Shown one piece after another: positions 33,089-41,869 of a DNA stretch of 64,000 nucleotides. The notes beneath the pieces were generated by a model. It made no database searches, had not been told where the DNA came from, and saw nothing but the letters and a program-made list of their open reading frames with translations. Each line of letters starts with the position of its first letter. Position 1 is the stretch's first letter. Origin of the DNA: Lentzea cavernae (GTDB taxonomy: Bacteria; Actinomycetota; Actinomycetes; Mycobacteriales; Pseudonocardiaceae); contig NZ_BNAR01000001.1 of the NCBI RefSeq assembly GCF_014653695.1, positions 496,001-560,000 on the forward strand. The letters run 5' to 3'. The position numbers were made by a program, and so were the translations under genes.

Positions 33089-35965
33089 TCACCCGTAGAT
33101 CTCGGCGTGCAGGGAGAACGCCGTGGCGATCTCGGCTTGCGCCCAGAAGCGGTGGTAGGTGAACGTCGGCGCCGGTCCACCGTCCAGATAGGACTGCACC
33201 TTCGGCCACTGCGGGTCGTTGCGGAACATCGACCGCATCGACAGGAAGGACGAGCCCTGGCCGATCGTGTCGCCGTTGGGCATCTTCCCGGTCCAGCCGG
33301 AGGGCACGTACGGGCCTTCGCGGGTGCTGGTGTTGTAGACGTCGTCGAACCGGTTGTAGTCCGTGCGGGTCTCCGGCGTCGCGATGCCCAGGCTGTCCTG
33401 GTGCTGCAACAACGACGTCAGCAGCGACTCACCCGTGGTCTTCGCCGAGGCGTTGCCCGACCTCGCCGCGTAGTTCAGCAGCACCTTCGCGTACGACGCG
33501 GCCACACCGACGTCCTGGCTGTGGTTGAGCACGCGGACCCGCAGGTTCGCGTTCGAGCCGGGGTTGGTGGCGTTCCACGTGTCCGGCGCCCCCGACCACT
33601 CGAGGTCCGAGGGGATCTGGAAGTTCGTGCCGGTCGTGGTGTTCGCGATCGCCCACGGCACCCACTTGTCGAGGATCTTCTTGGCGCGCGCGTCACCGGT
33701 CAGCCGGTACAGCGCCGCCGTGCGCTCGATCCCCCACACCTGGAAGCCGAACCACCGGTTGCTCGGCGGGTCGCGCCACACCGGGTGGGCGTCGTAGTAC
33801 ATGCCGTAGAACGTCGGGGTGCCGCTCGGAGGTGAGGCGTACTGGCCCTCCCAGCTGTTCGTCACACCGCCGGCGAGACCGCCGTCGGCCGACTGCAGCC
33901 ACTGCAGCATCTCGAGCTGCCTGCTCAGCGACGTCGCCCAGTCCTGCTGGCCGGTCGCGGACAACGGCTTGAGCGCCGGCACGTTCGCGAGAGCGTGCGC
34001 TGCCAACGGGTTCTGGTAGCCCTGGTGCGAGGCACCGTCACCGATGCGCCACGCCCACCCGGCGGACGTGTCGGTCGCACCGCCCCAGGCGTAGTACCAG
34101 GACATCAGGTAGTGCGCGCTGTTCTTGCCGGTCGCGCCGGGGCACGACGACGGGCTGTTGCAGTTGCCGATGCGCTTGAAGTACTTGTCGAACATGGCGT
34201 ACCGCAGGTAGTCGCCCATCTTGGCGGACTTGCCGATCTCGGCCGAGATGTCCCCGGCCTTGCCCTGGGCCGTGGCCCACTGCTGGGCGAGCAGCGCCAC
34301 CTGCACCACGCGGGCGTCCGCGTCCGGCGCGTTGGTGTACTTCCACTGCTTGGCGTAGGACGAGTCCTTGGTGAACAGGTCCAGGAAGCCGTTGGGGCCA
34401 CCGTGCTTGAACGTGTCGCACGAGGGCTGCGGGATGGTCTCCCACACCGACTCCGACGAACCGCGCTGGTAGGTGTTGATGTACGCGGGCGCCGTCGTGC
34501 CGTCACCGCAGCGGCCGAAGCCGTAGGTGTTGTCGACGTCGATCAGCCAGTGCATGCCGTAGACGTCGGAGCTGCCGTACGCGGACTTCAGCTCGCCCGC
34601 GATCGGGTCCTGGCCGACCGGGACGGTGCCGTCCAGCGTCGACGGGTACTGGTCCATCCTCGGGTGTTCCGGGGCGTAGGTGGCCGGCTTCGACGGGTCG
34701 TACTTGTCGTTGGTCGGCTGGTCGGCCTTCGCCGGGATGATGAACTTCTCCATCGACGCGAAGGCGGACTTGAACGGCGCCCAGTCACCGGTGACGCGGC
34801 CGTAGCTCGCTTCCAGCCACAGGTAGTAGCTGAACGCCTCGGACGTGGTCTGGTGACCGTGGTCCGGCGCCTCCACCATCAGCGTCTCGACCGAGTGGTA
34901 GGGCACGAGCAGGTCGCCGAACTTGCGGAAGTAGCCGCTCGCCGGGTCCTTGATCTTGTTGTACTGGTCGAGGAACGCCTTGTTGAAGTCCGAGGTGGAC
35001 GGGTCGATCTCGTTGGCCGTGACGCTCGCCGGACTGTAGCCGGTGGCCGACGCGGTGAACGTGGCGGTGCCGAGCGCGCCGCCGTTGTTCGCCGACGTCA
35101 CCGTCACCGTCTGCTTCGCGGTGCCGGAGAACGTGAGCGTGGCCGGGGTCGCCGTCAGGTCGGAGCTGCCGCTGCGGGCGATCGTGACGGTGACCGGCTG
35201 GCTCGGTGCGGTGGCCAGGGAGACGTCGAACGTCGCGGTCTGGCCCTGCTTGACCGAGATCGTGCCCGGTGACGCGAGGACCGCCGGTCCGGACAGCACC
35301 TTGACCGCGGCCGGTGCCGAGGTGGTGGTGGCACCGCGGTTGTCGGTGGCCCGCGCGGTGATGCTGTGGTCGCCCGCCGGCGCCGACGTCCACGTGCCGG
35401 TGAACGGCGCGCTGGTGTCGGTCGCGATCAGCGAGTCACCGGCGTAGAAGTCGACCTTGGCCACCGTGCCGTCGGTGTCCTGCGCGGTCGCCGCCAGGGG
35501 GATCTGCGCGGGCAGGGTGTAGCTGCTGCCGCTGGTGGGTGCCGTCAGTGCCACGGACGGCGACTGGTTGGGCCCGGTGCAGGACACGCCGTTCACGGCG
35601 AAGTCCGTCGGCGGCCGGTTCGTCGAACCCTTGCTGCCGTTGAAACCGACCTGCGCGGTGCCGCCGGAGGGCAGCGAAGGCGCCCAGGCCGGGTTGGTCA
35701 CGGTCACGACCGCGCCGTTCTGCGTGAAGTTGCCGCTCCACCCCTGCGTGACGCGTTGCCCGTCCGGGAACGTCCACGTGAGGTTCCAGCCGTTCAGCGC
35801 CTCCCCGTCGTTGCGGATCGACACAGCAGCGCCGAATCCGGTGTTCCACTCGTTGGTGACTTGGTAGGTGACGGTGCAGGCCACCGCGGCCGGTGCCGCG
35901 ACGGCGGGAGTTCCGCCGATCAGCACCACCGCCGCAACCGCCAACGCCACTTTTCGTCGAGTCAT
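33089..35965 (-). CDS. CBM2-GH48 reducing-end cellobiohydrolase
   Basis: Secreted processive cellulase, 958 residues. Order: signal peptide (about 1-24), CBM2 (about 30-128), Ig-like domain (about 133-222, KVDFYAGDSLIATD), a second beta-sandwich (about 223-318), GH48 (about 322-958). The acid Glu lies in HGHQTTSEAFSYYLWLEA; other hallmarks are DVDNTYGFGRCGDG and FGFQVWGIERTAALY. ATG 35965 is chosen for its signal peptide; the frame is open to 36007. A perfect CebR-type box lies 21 bp upstream. Genomes usually carry one GH48 as the dominant cellulase; here it leads an operon with an LPMO. Confidence 0.95.
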   Translation of the reverse strand: MTRRKVALAVAAVVLIGGTPAVAAPAAVACTVTYQVTNEWNTGFGAAVSIRNDGEALNGWNLTWTFPDGQRVTQGWSGNFTQNGAVVTVTNPAWAPSLPSGGTAQVGFNGSKGSTNRPPTDFAVNGVSCTGPNQSPSVALTAPTSGSSYTLPAQIPLAATAQDTDGTVAKVDFYAGDSLIATDTSAPFTGTWTSAPAGDHSITARATDNRGATTTSAPAAVKVLSGPAVLASPGTISVKQGQTATFDVSLATAPSQPVTVTIARSGSSDLTATPATLTFSGTAKQTVTVTSANNGGALGTATFTASATGYSPASVTANEIDPSTSDFNKAFLDQYNKIKDPASGYFRKFGDLLVPYHSVETLMVEAPDHGHQTTSEAFSYYLWLEASYGRVTGDWAPFKSAFASMEKFIIPAKADQPTNDKYDPSKPATYAPEHPRMDQYPSTLDGTVPVGQDPIAGELKSAYGSSDVYGMHWLIDVDNTYGFGRCGDGTTAPAYINTYQRGSSESVWETIPQPSCDTFKHGGPNGFLDLFTKDSSYAKQWKYTNAPDADARVVQVALLAQQWATAQGKAGDISAEIGKSAKMGDYLRYAMFDKYFKRIGNCNSPSSCPGATGKNSAHYLMSWYYAWGGATDTSAGWAWRIGDGASHQGYQNPLAAHALANVPALKPLSATGQQDWATSLSRQLEMLQWLQSADGGLAGGVTNSWEGQYASPPSGTPTFYGMYYDAHPVWRDPPSNRWFGFQVWGIERTAALYRLTGDARAKKILDKWVPWAIANTTTGTNFQIPSDLEWSGAPDTWNATNPGSNANLRVRVLNHSQDVGVAASYAKVLLNYAARSGNASAKTTGESLLTSLLQHQDSLGIATPETRTDYNRFDDVYNTSTREGPYVPSGWTGKMPNGDTIGQGSSFLSMRSMFRNDPQWPKVQSYLDGGPAPTFTYHRFWAQAEIATAFSLHAEIYG

Positions 35966-35985
35966 GCCGCCGCCCTCTCGACAAC

Positions 35986-35999
35986 TGGGAGCGCTCCCA
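35986..35999. promoter_or_regulatory. CebR/CelR operator TGGGAGCGCTCCCA (perfect)
   Basis: Exact match to the known 14-bp operator, extended by flanking C/G to a 16-bp palindrome (35985-36000), 21 bp upstream of the GH48 start codon and thus probably at or after the transcription start. Confidence 0.9.
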
Positions 36000-36147
36000 G
36001 AGTTCACGGCACTGTAACGTGGCCCACAGCGATCAACCGATCACAGGTGTAAGAGATTCTGAGCCGGAAAGCCCTCGCCGGTAAGCCTTTCAGCGCAACG
36101 GGGGTTGCTCTACCGGTTCCTCTTACTGCTCCCTTCGAGTGGAATTC

Positions 36148-36161
36148 TGGGAGCGGTCCCA
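36148..36161. promoter_or_regulatory. Second CebR-like operator TGGGAGCGGTCCCA
   Basis: One mismatch from the consensus. It lies 162 bp from the perfect box, between the GH48 promoter and the terminator of the upstream pectate lyase, so two boxes may act together by looping. Confidence 0.8.
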
Positions 36162-36170
36162 GGTGAGGAC

Positions 36171-36200
36171 GGGGGCGCCCCCGCCGCTGGGGGCGCCCCC
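36171..36200 (-). terminator. Terminator after the PL1 pectate lyase
   Basis: GGGGGCGCCCCC twice, six bases apart, forms a 12-bp G/C hairpin eight bases past the minus-strand stop at 36209. Confidence 0.75.
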
Positions 36201-36208
36201 TGGTCTCG

Positions 36209-37141
36209 TCAGCCGCGCCCGGCTCCGGCACCGGACGTGACCACGCTCTTCACGCTGCTGGCTCCGTCCAGCGGGTACGAGTAGGGAATGCTCTTGACCG
36301 AGCCGCCCTGGTCGCCCGTTCCCGAGTTGACGAAGTGGTTGCTGCGCGCCACGAGCGAGCCACCGGGCGAGCTGCCCTCACCGCGGTGGAACGGGTCCTC
36401 GGTGTTCTCGAAGTAGTTGCCCTCGACCAGGACACCGCCCTCGACGGTCGACGCGACGCCGTAGTCGGTCACACCGCCGTAATAGTTGTTGTAGACGTGC
36501 ACCGGGTTGCCGAACCGCACGCGCGGGTGGCGCTGCTGCGTCCCGTCGAACCAGTTGTGGTGGTAGGTCACCCGGAGCTTGCCGCGATCCTCCGAGCCGT
36601 TGTCGTCGCTGTGGCCCAGCAGCATCGTCTTGTTGTGGCTGGTGAACTTGTTCCACGACACCGTGACGTAGTCGGAGGCCCGCTTGATGTCGAGCGCACC
36701 GTCGTAGCCGTTGGAGAAGGTGTTGTGGTCGATCCACACGCGGGTGGAGTACTGCACGTTGACCGCGTCGTCACCCCAGCTCCGGAAGTTGAGGTTGCGG
36801 ACGATCACGTTCGAGGCGTTGGCGATGTTCAGGCCCTGCCCGGTGATCGCCGCGCTCGAGCCGACGCCCTCGATGGTCTTGTTCGAGGCCACCTTCGTCA
36901 TGCTCGACAGCGAGATCGTGCCGGAGACCCGGATCACGGCCGCGCCCGACGCCTTGGCGGCCGCGACGAACGCGGACGCCGTGGTCACGGTCACCGGGCT
37001 GGCGCTGCCGCCACCCGTCGTGCCACCTCCCTGAGTGGCCCAGCCGACCAGCCCGAACGGTGCCGCGGTCGCCTGGGGAACAGATACCGCGCCGAGAACC
37101 AGCGCGGCGACGGAAATCAATGCTGCACGCTTTGGAATCAT
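36209..37141 (-). CDS. PL1 pectate lyase
   Basis: Secreted calcium-dependent lyase cleaving polygalacturonate; 310 residues, no binding module. ATG 37141 follows GGGAGCGTGGA, and the signal peptide runs to about residue 28 (ATAAPFGLVGWA). Parallel beta-helix hallmarks: NVIVRNLNFRSWGDDAVNVQ, WIDHNTFSNGYDGALDIKRA, and the catalytic/substrate Arg region HHNWFDGTQQRHPRVRFG. It is divergent from the PL3 gene across a 169-bp shared promoter region. Confidence 0.94.
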   Translation of the reverse strand: MIPKRAALISVAALVLGAVSVPQATAAPFGLVGWATQGGGTTGGGSASPVTVTTASAFVAAAKASGAAVIRVSGTISLSSMTKVASNKTIEGVGSSAAITGQGLNIANASNVIVRNLNFRSWGDDAVNVQYSTRVWIDHNTFSNGYDGALDIKRASDYVTVSWNKFTSHNKTMLLGHSDDNGSEDRGKLRVTYHHNWFDGTQQRHPRVRFGNPVHVYNNYYGGVTDYGVASTVEGGVLVEGNYFENTEDPFHRGEGSSPGGSLVARSNHFVNSGTGDQGGSVKSIPYSYPLDGASSVKSVVTSGAGAGRG

Positions 37142-37208
37142 TCCACGCTCCCAATTCGTGAGCGGCGGTGCAACCCACACAACCAGCCGGCAACAGAGCG
37201 GTCAACCA

Positions 37209-37225
37209 ATTCGACGATATTCGAC
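37209..37225. promoter_or_regulatory. ATTCGAC direct repeat, 10-bp period
   Basis: Two ATTCGAC copies start at 37209 and 37219, one helical turn apart, followed by TCGAA-like half-sites, between the divergent PL1 and PL3 genes. ATTCG repeats recur upstream of the PL1-CE8 gene (45896). Confidence 0.45.
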
Positions 37226-37243
37226 TCGAACAATCGAAACGAG

Positions 37244-37271
37244 TTGACAGAAAAGATCACCGTTCTACCAT
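37244..37271 (+). promoter_or_regulatory. Putative sigma70-type promoter of the PL3 gene
   Basis: TTGACA (37244-37249), 16-bp spacer, TACCAT (37266-37271), about 40 bp before the PL3 start codon. Confidence 0.5.
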
Positions 37272-37310
37272 CGAATTACCGCCGCGCATCCCACTGCAAG
37301 CGGAGCGCAC

Positions 37311-38075
37311 ATGAAGAAACTCGCACCATTGGTGTTGGCCGCGGCACTGACCGCCTTTCTCGCACCTCAGGCACAGGCCGCGGGCAGCACCTTTCCCACC
37401 CCGTCGGGAACGAAACCGGTCGGCACGACCATCAAGGTCGGGTCGAGCGGTTACGACGGGGGCATGCAACGGTTCTACGGCACCGGCGACCTCGGCACCG
37501 GCGGCCAGGGCGAGGACCAGGGGCCGATCTTCCAGCTGGCCGACGGCGCGACGCTGAAGAACGTCGTGCTCGGCGCGCCGGCCGCCGACGGCGTCCACTG
37601 CCTGGGCACCTGCACGCTCTCCAACGTCTGGTGGGAGGACGTCGGCGAGGACGCGGCCACGTTCAAGGGCACGTCGTCCTCGCAGACCATGACCATCAGC
37701 GGTGGCGGCGCGCGCAAGGCGTCGGACAAGGTCTTCCAGCACAACGGGCCGGGCACGATGGTCATCCGCGACTTCCAGGTGGACGACTTCGGCAAGCTCT
37801 ACCGGTCCTGCGGCAACTGCAAGACGCAGCACAAACGGCACGTCGTGCTCGAGAACGTCACCGCGTTCTCCCCCGGCAAGGCGCTGGTCGGCATCAACAC
37901 CAACTACGGCGACACGGCGCGGTTCTCGAGGATCACGATCGTCGGGGACAGCAGCAAGAAGATTTCGATCTGCGACAAGTACCAGGGTGTCACCAGCGGT
38001 GAGCCGAAGAAAATCGGCACCGGCGCGGACAGCACGAACTGCCTGTTCAAGTCGTCGGACATCACCTATCGCTAG
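37311..38075 (+). CDS. PL3 pectate lyase
   Basis: Secreted pectate lyase of family 3, 254 residues, the size of compact bacterial PL3 enzymes. Signal peptide ends AQAAG (about 24). Family features: FPTPSGTKPVGTTIKV start, LKNVVLGAPAADGVHCLGTC, WWEDVGEDAATFKG and the Cys-paired region RSCGNCKTQHKRHV. ATG 37311 follows a CAAGCGGAGCGCAC site. It pairs functionally with the divergent PL1 gene and ends at a bidirectional terminator. Confidence 0.95.
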   Translation: MKKLAPLVLAAALTAFLAPQAQAAGSTFPTPSGTKPVGTTIKVGSSGYDGGMQRFYGTGDLGTGGQGEDQGPIFQLADGATLKNVVLGAPAADGVHCLGTCTLSNVWWEDVGEDAATFKGTSSSQTMTISGGGARKASDKVFQHNGPGTMVIRDFQVDDFGKLYRSCGNCKTQHKRHVVLENVTAFSPGKALVGINTNYGDTARFSRITIVGDSSKKISICDKYQGVTSGEPKKIGTGADSTNCLFKSSDITYR

Positions 38076-38077
38076 AG

Positions 38078-38108
38078 GAAATGCCCCGGCCGCCGGCCGG
38101 GGCATTTC
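38078..38108. terminator. Bidirectional terminator between PL3 and the enolase-superfamily gene
   Basis: GAAATGCCCCGGC and its complement form a 13-bp stem with a five-base loop and A-rich/T-rich flanks, exactly between two convergent genes. Confidence 0.9.
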
Positions 38109-39254
38109 TCACCACACTTCAAGAGTGTGAACTCCGATGTGTTCGAAATTCCAGTCGTCACCGATTCCCGGTGTCTTCGGCAGTACGACCACCCCGTTCT
38201 CATCGAGTGGATCGGCTAGGGAGTTCCGGTGCGGCGGAATCCGGTCGAAGTCGACGTACGGATGCAGCAGACCCCGTTCGTACCACCGGCCCGCGTCGGT
38301 CGCGCCGAGCACGGTGAGGCTGGCCGACCCGTTGCCGTGGATCTCGCAGTCCAGGTTGAACGCCTCGGCGAGGTGCACGGTCTTGAGCACCGGCGTGATG
38401 CCACCGCTGCCCGCGGGTCCCACGCGCAGGATGTCGCACGCCCCGGCCGTGATCCACTCGGCGCGGGTCATGTACTTGCCCCACGCCACCTCGGGGCCGA
38501 TCACCGGGATGTCGAGCTGCTCGGCGAGCCACCGGTAGGAGCTGATCGACGCCTCCTCCATCGGTTCCTCGAACCAGTAGAAGCCGAGCTCCTGCAACGC
38601 CCTGCCGAGCCGCAGCGCCTCCGTCCGCGAGTACCAGTGGCTCGCGTCGAGCATCAGCGCCACGTCCGGGCCCACCGCCTCCCGCACCGCCCGGCAGGCC
38701 TCGACGTCCCGGGAGACGCTCGGCGCGCCGGGCACCGGCGGCATCCACGTGTGCAGCTTGATCGCCCGGTAGCCCACCGACACCAGGTGCCGCGCGAAGT
38801 CCGCGTAGTCGCCCGGTGTCGCCAGGCCGTCCGCGTCACCGCACATCGTGCTGGCGTAGGCCGGGACCCGGTCCCGCGCGCCGCCCGCGAGCTTCCACGC
38901 CGGCAGCTCCACCCTGCGCGCCACGAGGTCCCACAGCGCCTGGTCGACGAACCCCAGCGCGCGGTCGGTGAAACCGCCGTGCGATCCCCGCTGCCGTCGC
39001 GCGAGCAGCCGCCACAGCCGTTCGCGGTCCCACGGGTCCTGGCCGAGCAGCACCGGCCGCACGTGCTTGTCCAGCACGGCCGGCCTGAGCTGGTCGGGCT
39101 GGATCTGGCAGAAGCCGGTGACACCGTCGGTGTCGGTGACCTCCAGCAGGGCCTCGACGACCTCGTGCTCGGGCGCCGGGTGCCGGTGCCCCTCCGCGTC
39201 GACGGACGTGGCCGCCGTGGTCTTGAACGTCCGCACCACGACCCGGTCGATCAC
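38109..39254 (-). CDS. Enolase-superfamily (mandelate-racemase-like) sugar-acid enzyme
   Basis: Cytoplasmic Mg-dependent enzyme of the mandelate racemase group, 381 residues, probably an acid-sugar dehydratase. Metal-ligand candidates: Asp in MLDASHWYS, Glu in WFEEPMEEAS, Glu in IGPEVAWGK. The second-strand base motif is AIKLHTW (K-x-H), and a His lies in CEIHGNGSAS. The GTG start overlaps the solute-binding-protein stop as GTGA (39251-39254). As last gene of the pectin transporter operon, a substrate derived from galacturonate or another uronate is likely by context only. Confidence 0.82.
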   Translation of the reverse strand: MIDRVVVRTFKTTAATSVDAEGHRHPAPEHEVVEALLEVTDTDGVTGFCQIQPDQLRPAVLDKHVRPVLLGQDPWDRERLWRLLARRQRGSHGGFTDRALGFVDQALWDLVARRVELPAWKLAGGARDRVPAYASTMCGDADGLATPGDYADFARHLVSVGYRAIKLHTWMPPVPGAPSVSRDVEACRAVREAVGPDVALMLDASHWYSRTEALRLGRALQELGFYWFEEPMEEASISSYRWLAEQLDIPVIGPEVAWGKYMTRAEWITAGACDILRVGPAGSGGITPVLKTVHLAEAFNLDCEIHGNGSASLTVLGATDAGRWYERGLLHPYVDFDRIPPHRNSLADPLDENGVVVLPKTPGIGDDWNFEHIGVHTLEVW

Positions 39255-40519
39255 TTGCGCTTCTCCCAGTCCTGCTGGGCGGTCGTGAGCTTGGCCGCGA
39301 GCTGGTCGAGGAACTCCTGCGCGGGCATCTGCCCCAGCAGCACCTTCTGGTAGAGCGGCTCGGTGTCGGTCTTGGTGATCGAGGAGTACTCCGGCAGGTA
39401 GACCGGCGCCGGCACGAGCACGGTGGCCGGGTCCTCCAGCACGCCGAGCGCCATCTTCACCGCCGGGTTCTTCTGGATCCACTCGGCGCCGCGCACGTCG
39501 GTGTTCGCCGGGATCTGACCGACCTTCTCGTTCCAGTACCCGTTGCTCTCCGCCGACGTCAGGAACTCGACGAACTTCCACGACGCCTCGCGGTTCTTCG
39601 CGCCCTTGAACACGGCGAAGCCGTCGGTCGGGTTCGGCACGACGGTCCGCTTGCCCGACGGCCCCTTCGGCAACGGCATGGCGCTGACGCGTTCCGGGCC
39701 CAGTGCCTTCATGACGTCGGCGGTCGAGCCGAGGTTGTGGTGCATCATCGACACCGTGCCACCGGTGAACTGGGCGACCATCTGCGTGTAGTTGTTGTTC
39801 ACGTCGGCCTCGGGCGTGGCCTTCTTGTACAGCTCCGCGACCTTGCGCACGAGCTCGGCGTTGCGCGGGTCGGCGACCGTGCTCTTGCCGCCCTCGTAGA
39901 ACTTCTCGACGCCGGAGTAGGAGTAGGCCTCGGACAGCAGCTGGAAGATCGAGCCTGCGCCACCGCGGATGGTGAAGCCGTAGAGGTTGTCCGCCGGCTT
40001 CGTCAGCTGGGTGGCCGCCTTCGCCAGATCGTCCCAGGTGGACGGTTCTCCGATCTTGTTCTCCTCGAACCTGTCCGACCGGTACCAGATCACGTCCATG
40101 TTGCCCGACGCGGGAACGGCGTAGAGCTTGCCGTCGGGCGCCGTCTGCCGCACGGTCTCCAGCAGGCCGCCCAGCAACTTCCCCTTGAGCGCACCGTTCT
40201 CGACGCGGTCGTCCGCCGGCTCGAGCGCGTCCTGCCCGACGAGGTGCGCGAGGTAGGACGTCGTGACGCCACCGACGTCCGGCGTCGCACCGCCCGCGAT
40301 GGCCGTGTCGTACTTCTGCTGCACCGACGAGCTCGGGATGCCGACGTACTCGATCTTGATGTCGGGGTTCGCCGCCTCGAACCGCTTGATCAGCTCCTGG
40401 TAGATCGGGGTGCGGCCGGGGCCGCCGTTGTTGTCCCAGAACGTGACCGTCGTCGGGCCGTCCTGCCCTGCGGAGCACGCGCTCAGCACGAGCGCCAGTG
40501 CGACAAGCAGTCTTCTCAT
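39251..40519 (-). CDS. Extracellular solute-binding lipoprotein (family 1, oligosaccharide)
   Basis: Substrate-capturing lipoprotein of a carbohydrate ABC importer; 422 residues with lipobox LSAC at Cys15. ATG 40519 follows AAGGAGCTTT. Type-1 family traits: TFWDNNGGPGR start, RFEAANPDIKIEYVG, mid-protein FVEFLTSAESNGYWNEKVG. Its two permeases lie upstream on the same strand (41859-43612), separated by the TnpB element. Context (PL1-CE8, pectate lyases) suggests oligogalacturonides as ligand. Confidence 0.88.
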   Translation of the reverse strand: MRRLLVALALVLSACSAGQDGPTTVTFWDNNGGPGRTPIYQELIKRFEAANPDIKIEYVGIPSSSVQQKYDTAIAGGATPDVGGVTTSYLAHLVGQDALEPADDRVENGALKGKLLGGLLETVRQTAPDGKLYAVPASGNMDVIWYRSDRFEENKIGEPSTWDDLAKAATQLTKPADNLYGFTIRGGAGSIFQLLSEAYSYSGVEKFYEGGKSTVADPRNAELVRKVAELYKKATPEADVNNNYTQMVAQFTGGTVSMMHHNLGSTADVMKALGPERVSAMPLPKGPSGKRTVVPNPTDGFAVFKGAKNREASWKFVEFLTSAESNGYWNEKVGQIPANTDVRGAEWIQKNPAVKMALGVLEDPATVLVPAPVYLPEYSSITKTDTEPLYQKVLLGQMPAQEFLDQLAAKLTTAQQDWEKRK

Positions 40520-40536
40520 CAAAGCTCCTTTGTGGA

Positions 40537-40553
40537 TGTTCCGTCTTGGAACA
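40537..40553. repeat. Inverted repeat TGTTCC-GTCTT-GGAACA
   Basis: Short hairpin between the SBP ribosome site and tnpB. It may belong to the left end of the TnpB element or to the original operon spacer. Confidence 0.35.
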
Positions 40554-40618
40554 GCCGGAAACGAGGACCTGCGACACAGACGAAACGATCGACTTCCGGG
40601 TCGGACGCAGCCCACTCC

Positions 40619-41862
40619 GGAACCCGCAAACGGGTCCTGTAGGTTGTGGATGTGGGGGATGCGCCGGTAACGCGAGCGTTCAAGTTCCGCTTCTATCCAA
40701 CCGATTCGCAGGCTGCGGAGCTCTTGCGCACGTTCGGCTGCGTTCGGAAGGTCTACAACTTGGCGCTCGCAGTGCGTACCGAGGCATGGGTGCAGCGGCA
40801 AGAACGGGTGAACTACTACGACACCTCGGCGATGCTGACCGCGTGGAAGAAGACTGAGGAACTGGCGTTTCTCACCGAGGTGTCGTCGGTGCCGCTGCAG
40901 CAGACGTTGCGCCACTTGCATGTGGCGTTCGCGAACTTCTACTCCGAGCGAGCGAGACACCCGCGTTTCAAGTCGCGCAAGAAGTCCCGCCGGTCGGCCG
41001 AGTACACGACAAGTGCGTTCCGGTATGACGATGGCCGGTTGACACTGGCCAAGATGCGCGATCCGTTGAACATCGTGTGGTCGCGACGGCTCCCTGACGG
41101 AGTGTCGCCCTCCACTGTCACCGTGTCGCAGGACAGCGCCGGCCGTTGGTTCGTGTCTTTGCGGTGTCAGGATCCGACCGTGACCACGCTGCCCCCGACC
41201 ACCAGCGCGATCGGCATCGACGTCGGCCTGGATCATCTTCTGGTCCTCTCCGCTGGAGAGAAGATCACCAATCTGCGGCTCGAACGCCGTGATCGAAAAC
41301 GCCTTGCTCGCGCTCAAAAGGCATTGGCACGTAGGGCGTGCGGTAACGGAGCGAACCGCATCAAGGCGCGCCGCAAGGTGGCCCGAATACATGCCAGGAT
41401 CGCAGATCGCCGTCGCGATCACCTGCACAAGATCACCACTCGACTCGTGCGTGAGAACCAAACGCTCGTGATCGAGGATCTCGCCGTGCGGAACATGGTC
41501 AAGAACCGAAGACTCGCACGCGCCATCAGCGATGCTGGATGGGCGCAGTTCCGCGAAATGTTGGAATACAAAGCAGTCTGGTACGGGCGAGACGTGATCA
41601 CCGTGAACCGGTGGTTTCACTCCTCCAAGCTGTGTTCGGCGTGCGGGGTGCGTCGCGAAACGATGCCGTTGAGCACTCGCAGGTGGACGTGCACCTGCGG
41701 TGTCGAGCATGACCGCGACATCAATGCAGCGCGCAACATCATGGCCGCCGAGCTGGCGGCTTCTGCCTGTGGAGCTGATGTAAGACCTCAACGGAATACT
41801 CCGAGCGGGCGATTGGCAGAGAAGCAGGAATCTCCTCTCCCCTCGGGGAGAGGAGAAGTCAA
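40619..41862 (+). mobile_element. IS200/IS605-group element with TnpB only
   Basis: The element carries tnpB but no Y1 transposase (TnpA), so it is non-autonomous. The right end is placed at about 41862, just past the hairpin ending GAGAAGTCAA, because coding sequence of the permease resumes there. The left end is uncertain, somewhere between 40529 and 40640 (a CCCG-CAAA-CGGG hairpin lies at 40623-40634). It interrupts the pectin transporter operon on the opposite strand. Confidence 0.75.
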
Positions 41863-41869
41863 CCCTTGA
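40646..41869 (+). CDS. tnpB: TnpB RNA-guided endonuclease (IS605 OrfB family)
   Basis: 407-residue relative of Cas12 nucleases; TnpB cuts DNA guided by an RNA from the element's right end. The RuvC triad is present: Asp in GIDVGLDH, Glu in VIEDLAVRNM, Asp in DRDINAARN. The zinc ribbon CSACG...CTCG is intact (second pair CTC-x-V), and N-terminal VTRAFKFRFYPTDSQ is typical. Start GTG 40646; GTG 40652 is possible. The frame runs through the right-end RNA region, and its last codons (41863-41869) lie in the flanking host DNA. It appears complete and potentially active. Confidence 0.93.
   Translation: MDVGDAPVTRAFKFRFYPTDSQAAELLRTFGCVRKVYNLALAVRTEAWVQRQERVNYYDTSAMLTAWKKTEELAFLTEVSSVPLQQTLRHLHVAFANFYSERARHPRFKSRKKSRRSAEYTTSAFRYDDGRLTLAKMRDPLNIVWSRRLPDGVSPSTVTVSQDSAGRWFVSLRCQDPTVTTLPPTTSAIGIDVGLDHLLVLSAGEKITNLRLERRDRKRLARAQKALARRACGNGANRIKARRKVARIHARIADRRRDHLHKITTRLVRENQTLVIEDLAVRNMVKNRRLARAISDAGWAQFREMLEYKAVWYGRDVITVNRWFHSSKLCSACGVRRETMPLSTRRWTCTCGVEHDRDINAARNIMAAELAASACGADVRPQRNTPSGRLAEKQESPLPSGRGEVNP
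41700..41862 (+). ncRNA. Predicted omega-RNA (right-end RNA) of the TnpB element
   Basis: TnpB guide RNAs overlap the 3' end of tnpB and run to the element's right end. Here the end is a strong hairpin (CTCCTCTCCCC-TC-GGGGAGAGGAG, 41833-41856) followed by AAGTCAA. Guide bases would begin at about 41863 and read into the permease gene end. The 5' limit is approximate. Confidence 0.65.

Noticed and set aside
38109..40577. 822-residue minus-strand open frame
   Set aside because: Its first part is out of frame with the binding-protein gene; only the part from GTG 39254 is the enolase-superfamily protein.
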